Positions 35,301 to 44,741 of a stretch of DNA of 64,000 bases are shown here, piece by piece. The stretch spans positions 2,728,001 through 2,792,000 of the forward strand of contig CBDCSD010000002.1 of assembly GCA_965221345.1 (NCBI GenBank), given 5' to 3'. Each line of letters opens with the position of its first letter. Within the stretch, counting starts at the first letter, position 1. Both the position numbers and the translations under genes were made by a program. Origin of the DNA: Bin5 sp965221345. GTDB lineage: Bacteria > Chloroflexota > Anaerolineae > Caldilineales > Caldilineaceae. Below the pieces are notes generated by a model, which was not told the DNA's origin, searched no databases, and saw only the letters and a program-made list of their open reading frames with translations.

Positions 35301-36109
35301 CACTCTCCAAATAGGTTGGACATATCGATTAGGCCATGCAAAAACAAACCTGCCAGCCCCAATATCATCAGTGCCGGTCCCCATCCAATTTCGGGTACCT
35401 GCCCGTATAGTTCGGCCAGCGTAGGTAGAATCCGAAGAAACTGGGCCAATGGAAAATAGAGGGCGGCGCCGGCAAGCGCAACTGTGAATAGGGTTCCCGC
35501 AATGGCGATTGACCAGGCAGCCCGCCCGAGGCAACCGCGGCGATTCGCGTCTAACGCGGTGCCGCATAATGTCTCCAGCAGCGATCGCGGCGTCATAAGC
35601 AGCGCGGCCAAGGGGCTGAGCGCGGCCAGAGCCAGGCACAAGAGCAGAGCCACCGTCTGCAAGCGGTACTGCGGCTGGAGTAACAGGCTGGGTGTCCAGG
35701 CTGGCGGCAGCAGATTGAGCGCGGCGACAATCGCCAGAAACAGCAGGCCAATGCGGACATACCAGCCGTAGGTGGGTCGGCTCCTTTCGTCGACGGCACC
35801 GGGGACCGACGCGCTCCCGCCAGGATGGGCCGCGATTTCTCGACGAAAAGCGTTCAAACTGAGGCTGACACTGACCGCCACCAGCGGTAGATAGAATCCT
35901 TCGCGCCAGAGACGGATATCTCCCTGTTGCACCGGGTGCAGAAACTTTACGAGTTCCCCCAGGTCCAGCCCCAAGATTGCCAATCCTGCCGCTTTATGGG
36001 AGATCCAGGGTCGGAAGTATCCTGCCAGAGTGAGCACCGCGCCGACAGGCAGCAGCCATTGGTATAGGAACATCAACGGTCGGGCGGCAAGGTGCCAATT
36101 GGGACGCAT
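35300..36109 (-). CDS. Multi-pass membrane protein of unknown function (269 aa)
   Basis: A hydrophobic protein with about six or seven membrane helices (near residues 15-33, 36-55, 68-85, 113-132, 145-170, 195-215 and 240-260). I use the Met at 36109 (MRPNWHLAARPLMFLYQW), which avoids overlap with the thioesterase gene; a start at 36199 would overlap it by about 70 bases. No transporter or enzyme signature is recognisable. It is coupled to the 158-residue gene downstream and follows the thioesterase gene by 19 bases. Confidence 0.65.
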   Translation of the reverse strand: MRPNWHLAARPLMFLYQWLLPVGAVLTLAGYFRPWISHKAAGLAILGLDLGELVKFLHPVQQGDIRLWREGFYLPLVAVSVSLSLNAFRREIAAHPGGSASVPGAVDERSRPTYGWYVRIGLLFLAIVAALNLLPPAWTPSLLLQPQYRLQTVALLLCLALAALSPLAALLMTPRSLLETLCGTALDANRRGCLGRAAWSIAIAGTLFTVALAGAALYFPLAQFLRILPTLAELYGQVPEIGWGPALMILGLAGLFLHGLIDMSNLFGE

Positions 36110-36128
36110 CCAATAGGTGCAGCGGATA

Positions 36129-36620
36129 TTATTCCGCTTCCTCCTTCTGTCTACCAGCGCGTTCAAGCCTTTGTCGTTGGCGTTCCCGGCCCTCTTCAAA
36201 ACGTCGTCGTTCCTGGTCGCTCGTCAATTCGAGCCGCGGAACCTCGGTCGGCAGGCCGTCATTGTCCAAGGCCACGAAAATGTAATAGGCGCTATTGGTA
36301 TGTGTGATCCCACCGGTCAGCAGGTCTTCGGCCTCGACGATGACCTCAACTTCCATTGAACTTCGGCCAACATAGGTAATGCGTCCACGCAGCCTCAACA
36401 ACTGGCCCACCCGGACCGGTTCATGAAACGCCATGCTGTCGATGGCGACGGTCACGGCGAGGCGCCGGGCGTGGCGTGCAGCCGTGATGCCGCCGCATTC
36501 GTCGCACAGCTTCAGAATCACGCCGCCATGAACATTACCCAGCAAGTTGGCGTGTTCGGGATTCATTATTTGACTGATGCGCGTCGCCGAATCGGCGACA
36601 GTTCTGCTTTTGGAAATCAT
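36129..36620 (-). CDS. Acyl-CoA thioesterase, hot-dog fold (YciA/BACH type)
   Basis: A 163-residue protein with a hot-dog domain: MNPEHANLLGNVHGGVILKL (about 19-38) carries the N/H/G core and active-site region, then VTVAIDSMAFHEPVRVGQLL and RSSMEVEVIVEAED. The last 30 residues are an Arg/Glu-rich helix. The family hydrolyses acyl-CoA thioesters. The start is ATG 36620 (MISKSRTVADSAT); upstream frame is Arg-rich and not protein-like. It is on the same strand as the glycosyltransferase gene, 44 bases after its stop. Confidence 0.87.
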   Translation of the reverse strand: MISKSRTVADSATRISQIMNPEHANLLGNVHGGVILKLCDECGGITAARHARRLAVTVAIDSMAFHEPVRVGQLLRLRGRITYVGRSSMEVEVIVEAEDLLTGGITHTNSAYYIFVALDNDGLPTEVPRLELTSDQERRRFEEGRERQRQRLERAGRQKEEAE

Positions 36621-36664
36621 GCGCTGGTGGTTCCTGGCCGAATGCAGTGCATTGTACCATATCC

Positions 36665-37804
36665 TCAGGCCAGCGCCTGTTCGTAAGCGTCGAGGAGATG
36701 GTGCAGGCTTCGCTGCCAGGTAAAGGCGCGGGCATGAGCTTCGCCGGCGTCCGCCAACCTGGCGCGCAGACCGGGTTGGGTGGCAAGGCGGGTTATGCCG
36801 TCTGCAATACTTTCGACAGACTCGGCATCTACATAGAGTGCGCCATCTCCTCCTGCCTCCGGCAGACACGAGTTGTCGGCGGTGAGCACGGGAGTTCCAC
36901 AAGCCAAAGATTCGATAATTGGAAGCCCGAAACCTTCGTATAGTGACGGGTAGGCAAAGAACTCTGCCGCAGAATAGAGGGCCGGCAAATCAGAATCGGC
37001 AATGAAGCCGGGAAAGTGAACGTCTTTCTCCAGACCCAATTCCCGCACCGTGGTGAAGATTTCGTCGAAGAGCCAGCCCTGTTTGCCGCCGATGACGAGT
37101 TGGTGCGGCAATTTTGCTTCCTGCCTGGATGCGTGGAAGGCGCGAATTAGCCGCGGAAAGTTCTTGCGGGGTTGGAGCGTGCTCAACCCGAGCAGGAAAG
37201 GACGATCGTCCAAGGCGTACTTTCGCCGCGTCGCGTGCAACGTTTTCGGGTTCGTAACGCGGCGAAAGAAACTGTGGTCGACGGCGCCTTGTACGACGCT
37301 GATGCGTCCTGCAAGGTGCGGCCACAACTCTTCCAGGTCCTGGGCGGTGTGGTGGCTGTCGGCAACGAGATGATCGGCGCGGTCAATGCTACGGGGTACG
37401 ACTACGTTCAGGTAGCGATGCAGTGAGGGCATCGCCGCCTCTGGATAGCGCATAAAGGCGAGGTCGTGAACGGTTAGCAACTTCCGCTTGGCGCTGACCG
37501 GTGGCAAGACGAAGTCGGTAGCGTGAAAGAGATCGATGGCGCCGCCGGTCAGCCATTCGACGCGGGGAAACGGGATGTTGAGGCGGTGCCAGATGCGGGT
37601 GAGGTCGCGTTCCGAAATGGTCGGAAACGTGTGCAGGGGGAGAGGGGCGTTCGCCCGCTGATTGGCGGCAACCGTGCCGGTAACGAAGAGCGAGAGGTCG
37701 TAGCCGGGATTGTTCTGCACCAGCTCTTCGATCTGCCCGCGTATGATGCGGCCGATGCCGGCGGTCTGGCGCACGGCCGGTGTGTAATCGATTACCAGCT
37801 TCAC
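36665..37804 (-). CDS. Glycosyltransferase, GT4-like (GT-B fold)
   Basis: A 379-residue retaining glycosyltransferase. The donor-binding C-terminal domain has LGLSTLQPRKNFPRLI and the EX7E-type motif in YPSLYEGFGLPIIESLACG (about 290-308). The start is best taken as GTG 37804, which overlaps the GtrA stop as GTGA; this gives a natural MKLVIDYTPAV start and coupled translation. Context (GtrA, O-antigen ligase) points to surface polysaccharide or glycolipid assembly. Confidence 0.9.
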   Translation of the reverse strand: MKLVIDYTPAVRQTAGIGRIIRGQIEELVQNNPGYDLSLFVTGTVAANQRANAPLPLHTFPTISERDLTRIWHRLNIPFPRVEWLTGGAIDLFHATDFVLPPVSAKRKLLTVHDLAFMRYPEAAMPSLHRYLNVVVPRSIDRADHLVADSHHTAQDLEELWPHLAGRISVVQGAVDHSFFRRVTNPKTLHATRRKYALDDRPFLLGLSTLQPRKNFPRLIRAFHASRQEAKLPHQLVIGGKQGWLFDEIFTTVRELGLEKDVHFPGFIADSDLPALYSAAEFFAYPSLYEGFGLPIIESLACGTPVLTADNSCLPEAGGDGALYVDAESVESIADGITRLATQPGLRARLADAGEAHARAFTWQRSLHHLLDAYEQALA

Positions 37805-38283
37805 AGCCCTTTGAATGTCCAAAGACGGTTGGCGGCAAAATTCCAGAACAAACCGACGCCGATGGCAAAAAGTTTGGCGGAATTGTAACTAATCGTGAAT
37901 CCCAGGTCGGCACTTGACAGCCAGTCAACCCAATAGGGGCGCAGAAGTTCATCAAAGAAGCCGAAGACTAACTGATTGATTCCCAGACCCACGACGCTGA
38001 CCAAAGCGAATTTCGCCATCTGTAGGCGGCTATTTCGAATTCGACTCTCCGGGTAAGTCCACCAACGGTTGAGAAGGAAGTTTTGGAGGACTGCCGCACA
38101 GAATCCAGTGCCATTGGCGAGAAGGGACGGGAAGCCGGCGTAAATTATTAGCAGATTCAGGATTGTAACATCGGTTACCGCTCCAAGCGCGCCAACGGAG
38201 GCGAACTTGACAAACCGCTTCGTCTCTTTGCGTCTACTGCTTCCCGGAGGCAGAATTTTGGCCCGGCTCAAGTGGCACTCCAT
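37801..38283 (-). CDS. GtrA-like membrane protein
   Basis: A 160-residue protein with four membrane helices and the GtrA pattern: FVKFASVGALGAVTDVTILN near the start, FLLNRWWTY in the middle and FAANRLWTF at the end, the last two being the family's paired N-R-x-W/Y-T-F boxes. GtrA proteins are thought to flip polyprenyl-linked sugars. It overlaps the glycosyltransferase start by four bases. Confidence 0.88.
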   Translation of the reverse strand: MECHLSRAKILPPGSSRRKETKRFVKFASVGALGAVTDVTILNLLIIYAGFPSLLANGTGFCAAVLQNFLLNRWWTYPESRIRNSRLQMAKFALVSVVGLGINQLVFGFFDELLRPYWVDWLSSADLGFTISYNSAKLFAIGVGLFWNFAANRLWTFKGL

Positions 38284-38335
38284 TTTGCTTTCGTATCGAT
38301 TCCACTAAACTGAGCTGGCCGCAGTTCTGTAACGT

Positions 38336-39973
38336 TCATTGGACTCTGCCCGGGGTCTGCGCTGCAGCCGCGTCGCTCGGCCTCAGAAGAGGTGCTGAAG
38401 CGGGAACTGCGACGGTAACTGTCGGTCGTCCTTGTACCAGTGCAACTGCGGCCCCCAGCCACAGCGCCACATGCAAGTACATCCCTTGAACGTACAGGTT
38501 ATCGAACAGGTGATGTACAGAGAGATGCGCGATTACGCCTAAGACGCCGAGTAAGAGGGCTGCTGTCCACTCTGAGGATGGATTTTCATCCCCGGGCCAC
38601 AGTTGCATTCTGCCTTGGCGGCCGAAATTCTCGTACACTCTGCGCACGATGCGCCGACGCGCGCAGATCAGCCAAACGACGACACCTGTCCAGAGAGACA
38701 GATAGGCAAACATCCCGATCAGGCCGTTCTCTGCCAGTACGTTCAGATAGATGTTGTGGGCGTGGCCCAAGGGCTCATCCCAGCGCGGCAAGCGTACCTG
38801 CGGATAGACGGCTTCGTAGTTGCCCGGCCCCACACCTAGCCACGGTGACAACTCCCACATGCGCAGGGCGGCGATCCAGTGGGCCAGACGTTCGATCACG
38901 GAAAAATTGCTATCAGTGACCGGCTGCTGGACCACCTCCCACATACCCATCCCCAAGTAGACAGGCAGGTCGGCAATTCGATCGGTCAACGAGCTGGGGA
39001 TGAAGCGTGTCAGAATGGGGCCAAACAGCAGCAACGCGGCGGCCCCGCCGAGCGCAGCGCCTTTGACCAATCGTCCGCCATGAATGAGCAGGACAAGTGC
39101 CATGCTTACGACGGCGCCCAGCCAGGCCCCCCTGCTCCAACTCGCCAGCAGTCCCAGGCCGATAATTGTTGCTGCCCCTCCATAGAGGGCAGTGCCAGCC
39201 AAGCCTTGTTTCAGACCCGTCCCCGATCGTTTCACGACTGAAATAAGATTCAACATGAAGAGCGCAACCGCTACCGGTAGAGTAAGCCCCAAATAACCGG
39301 CAAAGGGATTCGGCTGGCCGAACGTGCCCGCCGCCCGCATAAAGCGGTCCAGCACCAGAAAATTGGGCGGTCCGATACGGAAGACAAACTGGTACATCCC
39401 GAGCGTGGCTTGCAGCATACCGCCCGCCAAAAGGCCCCAGACCAGCCAACGCACCTGACGCGGCGACAGGGCTTCCTGGATCAACAGAATTGCTATCAGC
39501 ATCTGCGCCCACTTGATCACCCCCTCAACCGCTTCTTGCACATCTATTGCATTGGGAAAGGAAAGCAGGAGCGCCAGTAGATAGAAGATGAAAAGTATCG
39601 GCAGAAGACCTGAGTTTAGGCGAAGTCTGTCCTTTCGAACGCCGTCCACAAACCACAAAAGGATAGCAGCCCCCAAGATACCGTCTGTCAAGCTGAGCGG
39701 ACCAATCTTGTAACCGCTGGCGAAGGGCAGCACAACTGCCAGCCCTGGCCAGATCAAGTACGGGAAACGCAACAGTAGCAAGGCCGCACCGCCAGCGGCA
39801 ACCGCCGCGGCTGACCAACGCAGTGGCAATGCCGCCACCAGCCATGCTACGCCCAGCAGCCCGAAAATCGCTGCAGCACTGCGTACCAGTCTGCCGGCGG
39901 TATACGGCGCACCAAGCGGAAGGCCCAACCCACCGCTGGTCTGGGGTAGCCGGGCCGCCCGACTCCACTCCAT
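38336..39973 (-). CDS. O-antigen ligase/polymerase-like membrane protein
   Basis: A 545-residue protein with about 12 membrane helices and a Wzy_C (O-antigen ligase) region: a periplasmic loop with WIAALRMWELSPWLGVGPGN (about 365-384) and HAHNIYLNVLAENGLIG (about 408-424), where the His residues are typical of WaaL-type ligases. It would join or polymerise lipid-linked glycans at the outer face of the membrane. It has AAAGGGG before the ATG and leads the GtrA-glycosyltransferase set. Confidence 0.87.
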   Translation of the reverse strand: MEWSRAARLPQTSGGLGLPLGAPYTAGRLVRSAAAIFGLLGVAWLVAALPLRWSAAAVAAGGAALLLLRFPYLIWPGLAVVLPFASGYKIGPLSLTDGILGAAILLWFVDGVRKDRLRLNSGLLPILFIFYLLALLLSFPNAIDVQEAVEGVIKWAQMLIAILLIQEALSPRQVRWLVWGLLAGGMLQATLGMYQFVFRIGPPNFLVLDRFMRAAGTFGQPNPFAGYLGLTLPVAVALFMLNLISVVKRSGTGLKQGLAGTALYGGAATIIGLGLLASWSRGAWLGAVVSMALVLLIHGGRLVKGAALGGAAALLLFGPILTRFIPSSLTDRIADLPVYLGMGMWEVVQQPVTDSNFSVIERLAHWIAALRMWELSPWLGVGPGNYEAVYPQVRLPRWDEPLGHAHNIYLNVLAENGLIGMFAYLSLWTGVVVWLICARRRIVRRVYENFGRQGRMQLWPGDENPSSEWTAALLLGVLGVIAHLSVHHLFDNLYVQGMYLHVALWLGAAVALVQGRPTVTVAVPASAPLLRPSDAAAAQTPGRVQ

Positions 39974-40056
39974 ACCTGCGATCCCCTTTCTGCCTCCTGT
40001 CCAGCATGTCCCGCTGATTGTTAACGGGAAGGCCGGGCGAACACAACTGTCTGATC

Positions 40057-40089
40057 AAAAAGAATTCCCGGACACATTATGCCCGGGAA
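40057..40089 (-). terminator. Intrinsic terminator of tRNA-Ser
   Basis: On the minus strand TTCCCGG (40089-40083) pairs with CCGGGAA (40071-40065) over an 11-base loop, then TTC and TTTTT (40061-40057). It begins seven bases after the tRNA 3' end. Confidence 0.75.
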
Positions 40090-40095
40090 CCGAGG

Positions 40096-40183
<88 letters not shown>

Positions 40184-40351
40184 GAAAGTGCTCATGCCGG
40201 GCCGGCCCGACACTAGCGATCCTAGCACATTCGGTAATCTCTGTACAATTCTTCGACGAATTGTCAGTGTGGAACCGCAACATTGGCGCGTCCGCAGTGC
40301 CAGCTGGCTGCGTCATGCTTTGGTGCCCGCACAGGAGTGAAAGGCCGGCTT

Positions 40352-41047
40352 TCACAGCAGTGCGTCGGCCAACTCGGTGAAGTTGGCCACGGTAAGCGCC
40401 GGCAGGAAGGGCGAGTCCTCGACTGGCAGCTTGTAGCGGTTCACATAGGCCGCCGTGTAGCCGCAGGCGCGTGCGCCCACGCAATCGAAGGCGTTGGCTG
40501 AAACCATCATGCATTCGCTGACTTCCAGAGCGAGCAGATGGGCCGCCCGCCGGTAGACACCTGGATGGGGCTTGAACGCGCCGTTGTCCGTGGCGGAGAT
40601 GACATCGTCAAATGGGAACTGCACGCGGTTGTTGACCAGGTGATCCAAAAAGTGGGGGTCCCCGTTGGAGAGTACGACCAGCCGATACCGGCTGTGGAGC
40701 CGTTCCAGCCCCGGGCCTACCTCCGGAAAGGGGGAAAGACTCTGCCAAGCCGCCATCAACTCCTGCATGCGCTGCTCCGTCGGCTTCATCCCGTTCAGCC
40801 GAAACACGTAATGCAACGCCCGCCGCACAGTTTCGAGATAGCCGGCGTGGCCCATCATCATGATCGTATCCTGGTACTGCTCCAGCCGCTGACGCGCCCG
40901 CCACTGATCCCAGAACGTTTCCGGCGATCTGGTCGGCGCCTCCCTTTCAAGGAGTTCGGTGATAGCAGGTTTGAGGCTGCCCCCCAAGTCCAGGATGGTG
41001 CCAAAGAGGTCGAATGTCAGAGCCACGGCGCCATCAGGCGGGGGCAT
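40352..41047 (-). CDS. HAD-superfamily hydrolase, L-2-haloacid dehalogenase type
   Basis: A 231-residue HAD protein. Motif I is LTFDLFGTILD (nucleophile Asp at about 13), motif II is VVLSNGDPHF, the Lys is in GAFKPHPGVYRRA, and the last motif is MVSANAFDCVGARACG, whose Ser-Ala-Asn-x-x-Asp pattern is that of type II haloacid dehalogenases. The substrate may be another small 2-substituted acid. It has AAAGGAG before the ATG and follows the LarA-like gene by 18 bases, so they form a pair. A 7-bp hairpin (GTGAAAG/CTTTCAC) spans the stop codon. Confidence 0.88.
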   Translation of the reverse strand: MPPPDGAVALTFDLFGTILDLGGSLKPAITELLEREAPTRSPETFWDQWRARQRLEQYQDTIMMMGHAGYLETVRRALHYVFRLNGMKPTEQRMQELMAAWQSLSPFPEVGPGLERLHSRYRLVVLSNGDPHFLDHLVNNRVQFPFDDVISATDNGAFKPHPGVYRRAAHLLALEVSECMMVSANAFDCVGARACGYTAAYVNRYKLPVEDSPFLPALTVANFTELADALL

Positions 41048-41065
41048 GTTAACTCCTTTGAGGTC

Positions 41066-42298
41066 TCAAGAAACGATTTTCTCGGCTACCGGGGGCAGCA
41101 GCGCTCCGTCGGCAGTGAATTGAACTTCTTGCGCTTTCCCGACCTGAGTAAGTGTCTGCGTTTTGTCGACTTCTTCCAACAGCGCGGGCGAAAGCCAAAG
41201 TGTCTCCAGTTCAAGCGTGTTCTGAATCCAGGCAACGCGCGCAGTGGCGGCATTCTTGCCCATCAGTCCGGTCTCAATGACCTCCCGATCCGACGCCAGC
41301 GTGACGGGCTGCTTGGCGGCGGCGAAGTTGCCGGCAGTGAGGCAATTTGTATAGGTGGCGTGCCAGTCGATCTTGGCCCGCAACCGTTCTGGGATGAGGT
41401 CGGCCAGCCCCACGCCGGAGGCATTGCCGTGGCTGTCAGGCGTCAGATCAAGGACCGCCAGGACGCGAAAGTTCGGGTCTCTGGGACCGCCATTACGCCG
41501 CCACATCCCTATAATGTTGGTATCCATGCCGGTGCCGCTGATGTTTTTGCCCATCTCGTGCACGACCAGCAGATCAAGGTCGTCGAAGGGGATGGATGGC
41601 TGGAGCGCCTTTGCCTGCTGCAACAACCGCGGCTCCTCCTGGAATATCCGTTCACCCGGCAAGACTGCGATTTCGGCCGCCGCGTGGCGGCCGTTCTCGA
41701 CGATGGCAACACCGGCTACGACCGGCATTGTCTTCAAAATGACCTGCGCGGCCAAGGGGATCGCGGTTGCGGCGTCGTGGGCGTGGAGCGTCGCCGCCCC
41801 CCGCTTTTTGCCCAAGCCGATTGTCATGATTTTACACAGGCCGCTCTCGTGGTCGGCGCGAAATGCAGTGTGGGCCTTGACCCGATTGACAGGGATGACC
41901 GCATCGGCCTCGGCCGCGTGCCGATCCCAGTAGATCGGCATTCCGCCGGTTTCGCCGATCTGTTTAACTTCCAGGCTGCTGTGAATGGGAACGCCCAGGT
42001 CAGCCATTCCGTAGCCGACGAGGACCGCATGCTGACCTTCGGCAGTTCCCCCTCCGTGACTACCCATTGCCGGGACGAGGAACGGCTCGGCCCCCAGAGC
42101 CTGCAAAGTTTCGACGACCGCATTCACCACCTCCCTGTAACAGGAGATTCCCCGGCTGCCTACGGCCACGGCCACCCGCATCCCAGGCCGAACCAGCCCA
42201 GACAATGCAACCGCGTTTAGACCGTTCCATACTGCGGCCGACACATTGTCAACTTGCTGTTCAGAAACGGACTGCCGCACCGGCGCGAGTTGAATCAT
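41066..42298 (-). CDS. LarA-like (DUF2088) nickel-pincer-type lactate racemase family protein
   Basis: A 410-residue protein of the lactate racemase-like family: VRPGMRVAVAVGSRGIS near the start, then FLVPAMGSHGGGTAEGQ (about 75-91), VNRVKAHTAFRADHESGLCK (about 140-160), and a Lys-Lys in GLGKKRGA. LarA uses a nickel pincer nucleotide made by LarB/C/E; those genes are not nearby and the active-site Lys and His positions cannot be confirmed by eye. It may racemise or epimerise a 2-hydroxyacid. It lies in one unit with the haloacid dehalogenase-like gene, which makes a small 2-hydroxyacid; that link is an inference. Confidence 0.78.
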   Translation of the reverse strand: MIQLAPVRQSVSEQQVDNVSAAVWNGLNAVALSGLVRPGMRVAVAVGSRGISCYREVVNAVVETLQALGAEPFLVPAMGSHGGGTAEGQHAVLVGYGMADLGVPIHSSLEVKQIGETGGMPIYWDRHAAEADAVIPVNRVKAHTAFRADHESGLCKIMTIGLGKKRGAATLHAHDAATAIPLAAQVILKTMPVVAGVAIVENGRHAAAEIAVLPGERIFQEEPRLLQQAKALQPSIPFDDLDLLVVHEMGKNISGTGMDTNIIGMWRRNGGPRDPNFRVLAVLDLTPDSHGNASGVGLADLIPERLRAKIDWHATYTNCLTAGNFAAAKQPVTLASDREVIETGLMGKNAATARVAWIQNTLELETLWLSPALLEEVDKTQTLTQVGKAQEVQFTADGALLPPVAEKIVS

Positions 42299-42323
42299 TG
42301 TTATCTCCCTGGCGCATATTCGC

Positions 42324-43416
42324 CTATGTTCCTACCTGGGTCTTTAGCCACGCCTCGATAAACGGATCCAGTTCACCGTCCAAGACCGTCTGAGGTGAGG
42401 CGGTCTCTACATTCGTTCGTAAGTCCTTTACCATCTGATATGGGTGCAGGACATAGGACCGGATCTGGCTACCGAAGTCGGCCTGGACATTCTCTCCCTT
42501 TAGACGAGCCTTCTCAGCGGCGATTTTATCCTGCTCCATTGCGTAGAGCTTTCCCCGCAAAATTTTTAGTGCGATTTCCCGGTTCTGCGTTTGGCTGCGC
42601 TCGTTTTGGCAGGATACCACTATGCCGGTCGGCAGATGATGGAGGCGAACGGCCGTTGCGTTCTTCTGCACACTCTGTCCTCCGGCCCCACTGGACAGGA
42701 AGACGTCCATCCGAATGTCACTTGGAGCGATCTCGATTTCGATGTCTTCGTCGATAATGGGCAATACCTCCAGCTTGGCGAAGGAGGTGTGCCGCCGGTT
42801 GCCGGCGTCGAAGGGGCTGAGCCGCACCAGCCGATGTGTACCCCGCTCCGCCTGCAGAAAGCCGTAAGCGTAAGACCCCTCCACCGTGATGGTGACGCTC
42901 TTAATGCCTGCCTCCTCACCCTGGGTCATGTCGGTGATCTCGGTCGCGTAGCCCTTCTTTTCCGCCCAGCGCAAGTACATGCGCTGTAACATGGCTGCCC
43001 AGTCCTGCGCCTCGGTGCCGCCTGCCCCGGCATGGATGCTAAAGATGGCGCCACCCGGGTCATACTTTCCATTGAGAGCCAGGGTGAACTCTCGTTTTTC
43101 CAACTCTTCGTCGAGAGCGTTGGCCTCAACTTCCAACTCTGCCAGCATGTCGGCGTCATCTTCGGCCATCTCGGCAAGATCAAGCCCGTCTTGCGTGCGT
43201 TGTTTCAACCCATCCCAGACTCGGATCTGCTCCAGCAGGGCGTTTAACTTCTGCATCTTTTGCTGTGCGGCCCTCTGGTTGTCCCAAAAGTCGGGCGCTA
43301 TCGACTCCTCTTCCAGTGCTTGCGCCTGCGCTACTTTGTCGGGCAAGTCAAAGCCGCCTCCGTATCGTGTTGACTCGCTCCGCGAGCAGATGCAGACGGT
43401 CAGTCAAGTCGCCCAT
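42324..43416 (-). CDS. prfB: Peptide chain release factor 2, with +1 programmed frameshift
   Basis: RF2 recognises UGA and UAA stop codons. The gene begins at ATG 43416 (AAGGAG 11 bases upstream), reads 22 codons and meets an in-frame TGA at 43350-43348. Reading resumes in the +1 frame from GAC (43349) to 42324, giving 363 residues, the normal RF2 length. The stop-codon tripeptide motif is SPF (LSPFDAGNRRHT), as expected for RF2, and the catalytic GGQ is in SSGAGGQSVQKNATAV. The start seen without the shift, a TTG just after the TGA, is an artefact. It lies 104 bases after the ftsY stop on the same strand. Confidence 0.96.
43347..43362 (-). promoter_or_regulatory. prfB +1 frameshift site
   Basis: The minus strand reads CGGAGGCGGCTTTGAC: a Shine-Dalgarno-like GGAGG, three bases, then CTT TGA C. 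This is the canonical prfB arrangement by which RF2 level controls its own synthesis: low RF2 lets the ribosome slip +1 on CTT. Confidence 0.95.
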
Positions 43417-43520
43417 GCGTCTCTATCTCCTTGGTTGAATGATAGTTGGCATTCCAAAACCGCGGCCGGCTCCAGGAGTTCGGACCGTTGTATGCGGCCG
43501 TTATCAAAGCGCCGGTACTG

Positions 43521-44471
43521 TTACTCTCCAAGCAGGCCTTCTACAAACGTCACCGGATCGAATTCCGCCAGGTCTTCCAGCTTTTCCCCTGTGCCAATGA
43601 AGCGTACAGGGATTCCCAGTTGCTTCTTGATATTTAGAACTGCCCCGCCCTTGGCGGTGCTGTCCAGCTTGGTCAAAATGATACCGGTTACGCCGGACGC
43701 CTCTTGGAAACCTTTGGCCTGCAGAATGGCGTTCTGGCCCGTGGATGCGTCCAGCACCAGCAATATCTCGTGCGGCGCCCGGTGGACCTGTTTAGCGGCA
43801 ACCCGGCGCATCTTGTCCAATTCCTGCATGAGATTGAATTTGTTCTGTAATCGGCCTGCCGTGTCAGTAATGAGGATGTCGGCCTTCCGGCTCTCCTGGC
43901 TTGCACGCATTGCGTCGAATAGCACGGCCGCCGGATCGGAGCCTGGGGCTTGAGCGATGACCTCTACTCCGGCCCGTTCGCCCCAAATCTGGAGCTGATC
44001 GATGGCAGCCGCCCGGAAAGTGTCTCCCGCGGCCAGAACAACTCTTTTTCCTCGCTCTTTATACCGCCGCGCCAGCTTGCCAATCGTCGTCGTTTTGCCC
44101 GACCCGTTCACACCCACGACCAGCACAACCGTCAGGATGCGCGGCTCCTCTATCTGCAACGGTTCGTCGGCTTGCAACAGCTTGACCATCTCCTGCTTCA
44201 GGATCAGATAGGCATCCCCGCTGCGCCTCACTCCTTCCTGTTGGACCCGATCGCGCGTGGATTCGACGAGTTCGACCGTAGCGTCCATGCCGACATCGGC
44301 AACGATCAGCGCTTCCTCCAAGTCCTCCCACAGTTCGTCGCTGACATCATTCTCCTGAAAGAGTGAACCGATCTGCCTGAAGATGCCCGAACGGGTCTTT
44401 TGCAGACTTTCTTCAATTCGTACGTCGTCAGCCGACTTATTTTCTTGGCGGCCAAACAAGCGCCTGAGCAC
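43521..44471 (-). CDS. ftsY: Signal recognition particle receptor FtsY
   Basis: A 316-residue SRP GTPase that receives ribosome-SRP complexes at the membrane. The short acidic/charged N-terminus and N domain are followed by the G domain: G1 VVGVNGSGKTTTIGKLA, the DTFRAAAIDQL insertion-box motif, G3 DTAGRL, G4 TKLD and the closing GxGE (FIGTGEKLEDLAEF). There is no long acidic A domain. It is upstream of prfB on the same strand. Ffh is at 51345 in the same window. Confidence 0.96.
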   Translation of the reverse strand: MLRRLFGRQENKSADDVRIEESLQKTRSGIFRQIGSLFQENDVSDELWEDLEEALIVADVGMDATVELVESTRDRVQQEGVRRSGDAYLILKQEMVKLLQADEPLQIEEPRILTVVLVVGVNGSGKTTTIGKLARRYKERGKRVVLAAGDTFRAAAIDQLQIWGERAGVEVIAQAPGSDPAAVLFDAMRASQESRKADILITDTAGRLQNKFNLMQELDKMRRVAAKQVHRAPHEILLVLDASTGQNAILQAKGFQEASGVTGIILTKLDSTAKGGAVLNIKKQLGIPVRFIGTGEKLEDLAEFDPVTFVEGLLGE

Positions 44472-44515
44472 GTAGAAGTCTCCGTGGAATGAGCCTGTTT
44501 CCTGTTAACCAGGCA

Positions 44516-44524
44516 ATTATAGCA
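44516..44524 (-). promoter_or_regulatory. Extended -10 promoter for ftsY
   Basis: The minus strand reads TGCTATAAT, a perfect extended -10 (TGN-TATAAT). No -35 at 17-18 bases is convincing, which an extended -10 can tolerate. The predicted start is about 38 bases before ftsY. Confidence 0.5.
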
Positions 44525-44624
44525 CGGGCGGGAACGATAGAAAGAACAATACCTACCTCTCGCGCCTATGTCAGGAATGGTTCACTTAAGGCGGGATTTG
44601 GGCCAAGCGTGTGAGAAAGGTCTG

Positions 44625-44655
44625 TTGGCAGGATCAGGTCGTCTACCTGTATACT
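44625..44655 (+). promoter_or_regulatory. Possible sigma-70 promoter for the dGTPase gene
   Basis: TTGGCA (44625-44630), a 19-base spacer and TATACT (44650-44655), about 85 bases before ATG 44742. The spacer is longer than ideal. Confidence 0.35.
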
Positions 44656-44741
44656 GATTCCAAAGGGGGAAGAGATCCCGGAAAAGGCAGCCAAACCGGA
44701 GACCATACAACAGCCTCGATCCATTGCGATATAGGTCAAAA

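Noticed and set aside
42324..43346. prfB starting at TTG 43346
   Set aside because: This start lies just after the frameshift TGA; the true start with AAGGAG is ATG 43416.
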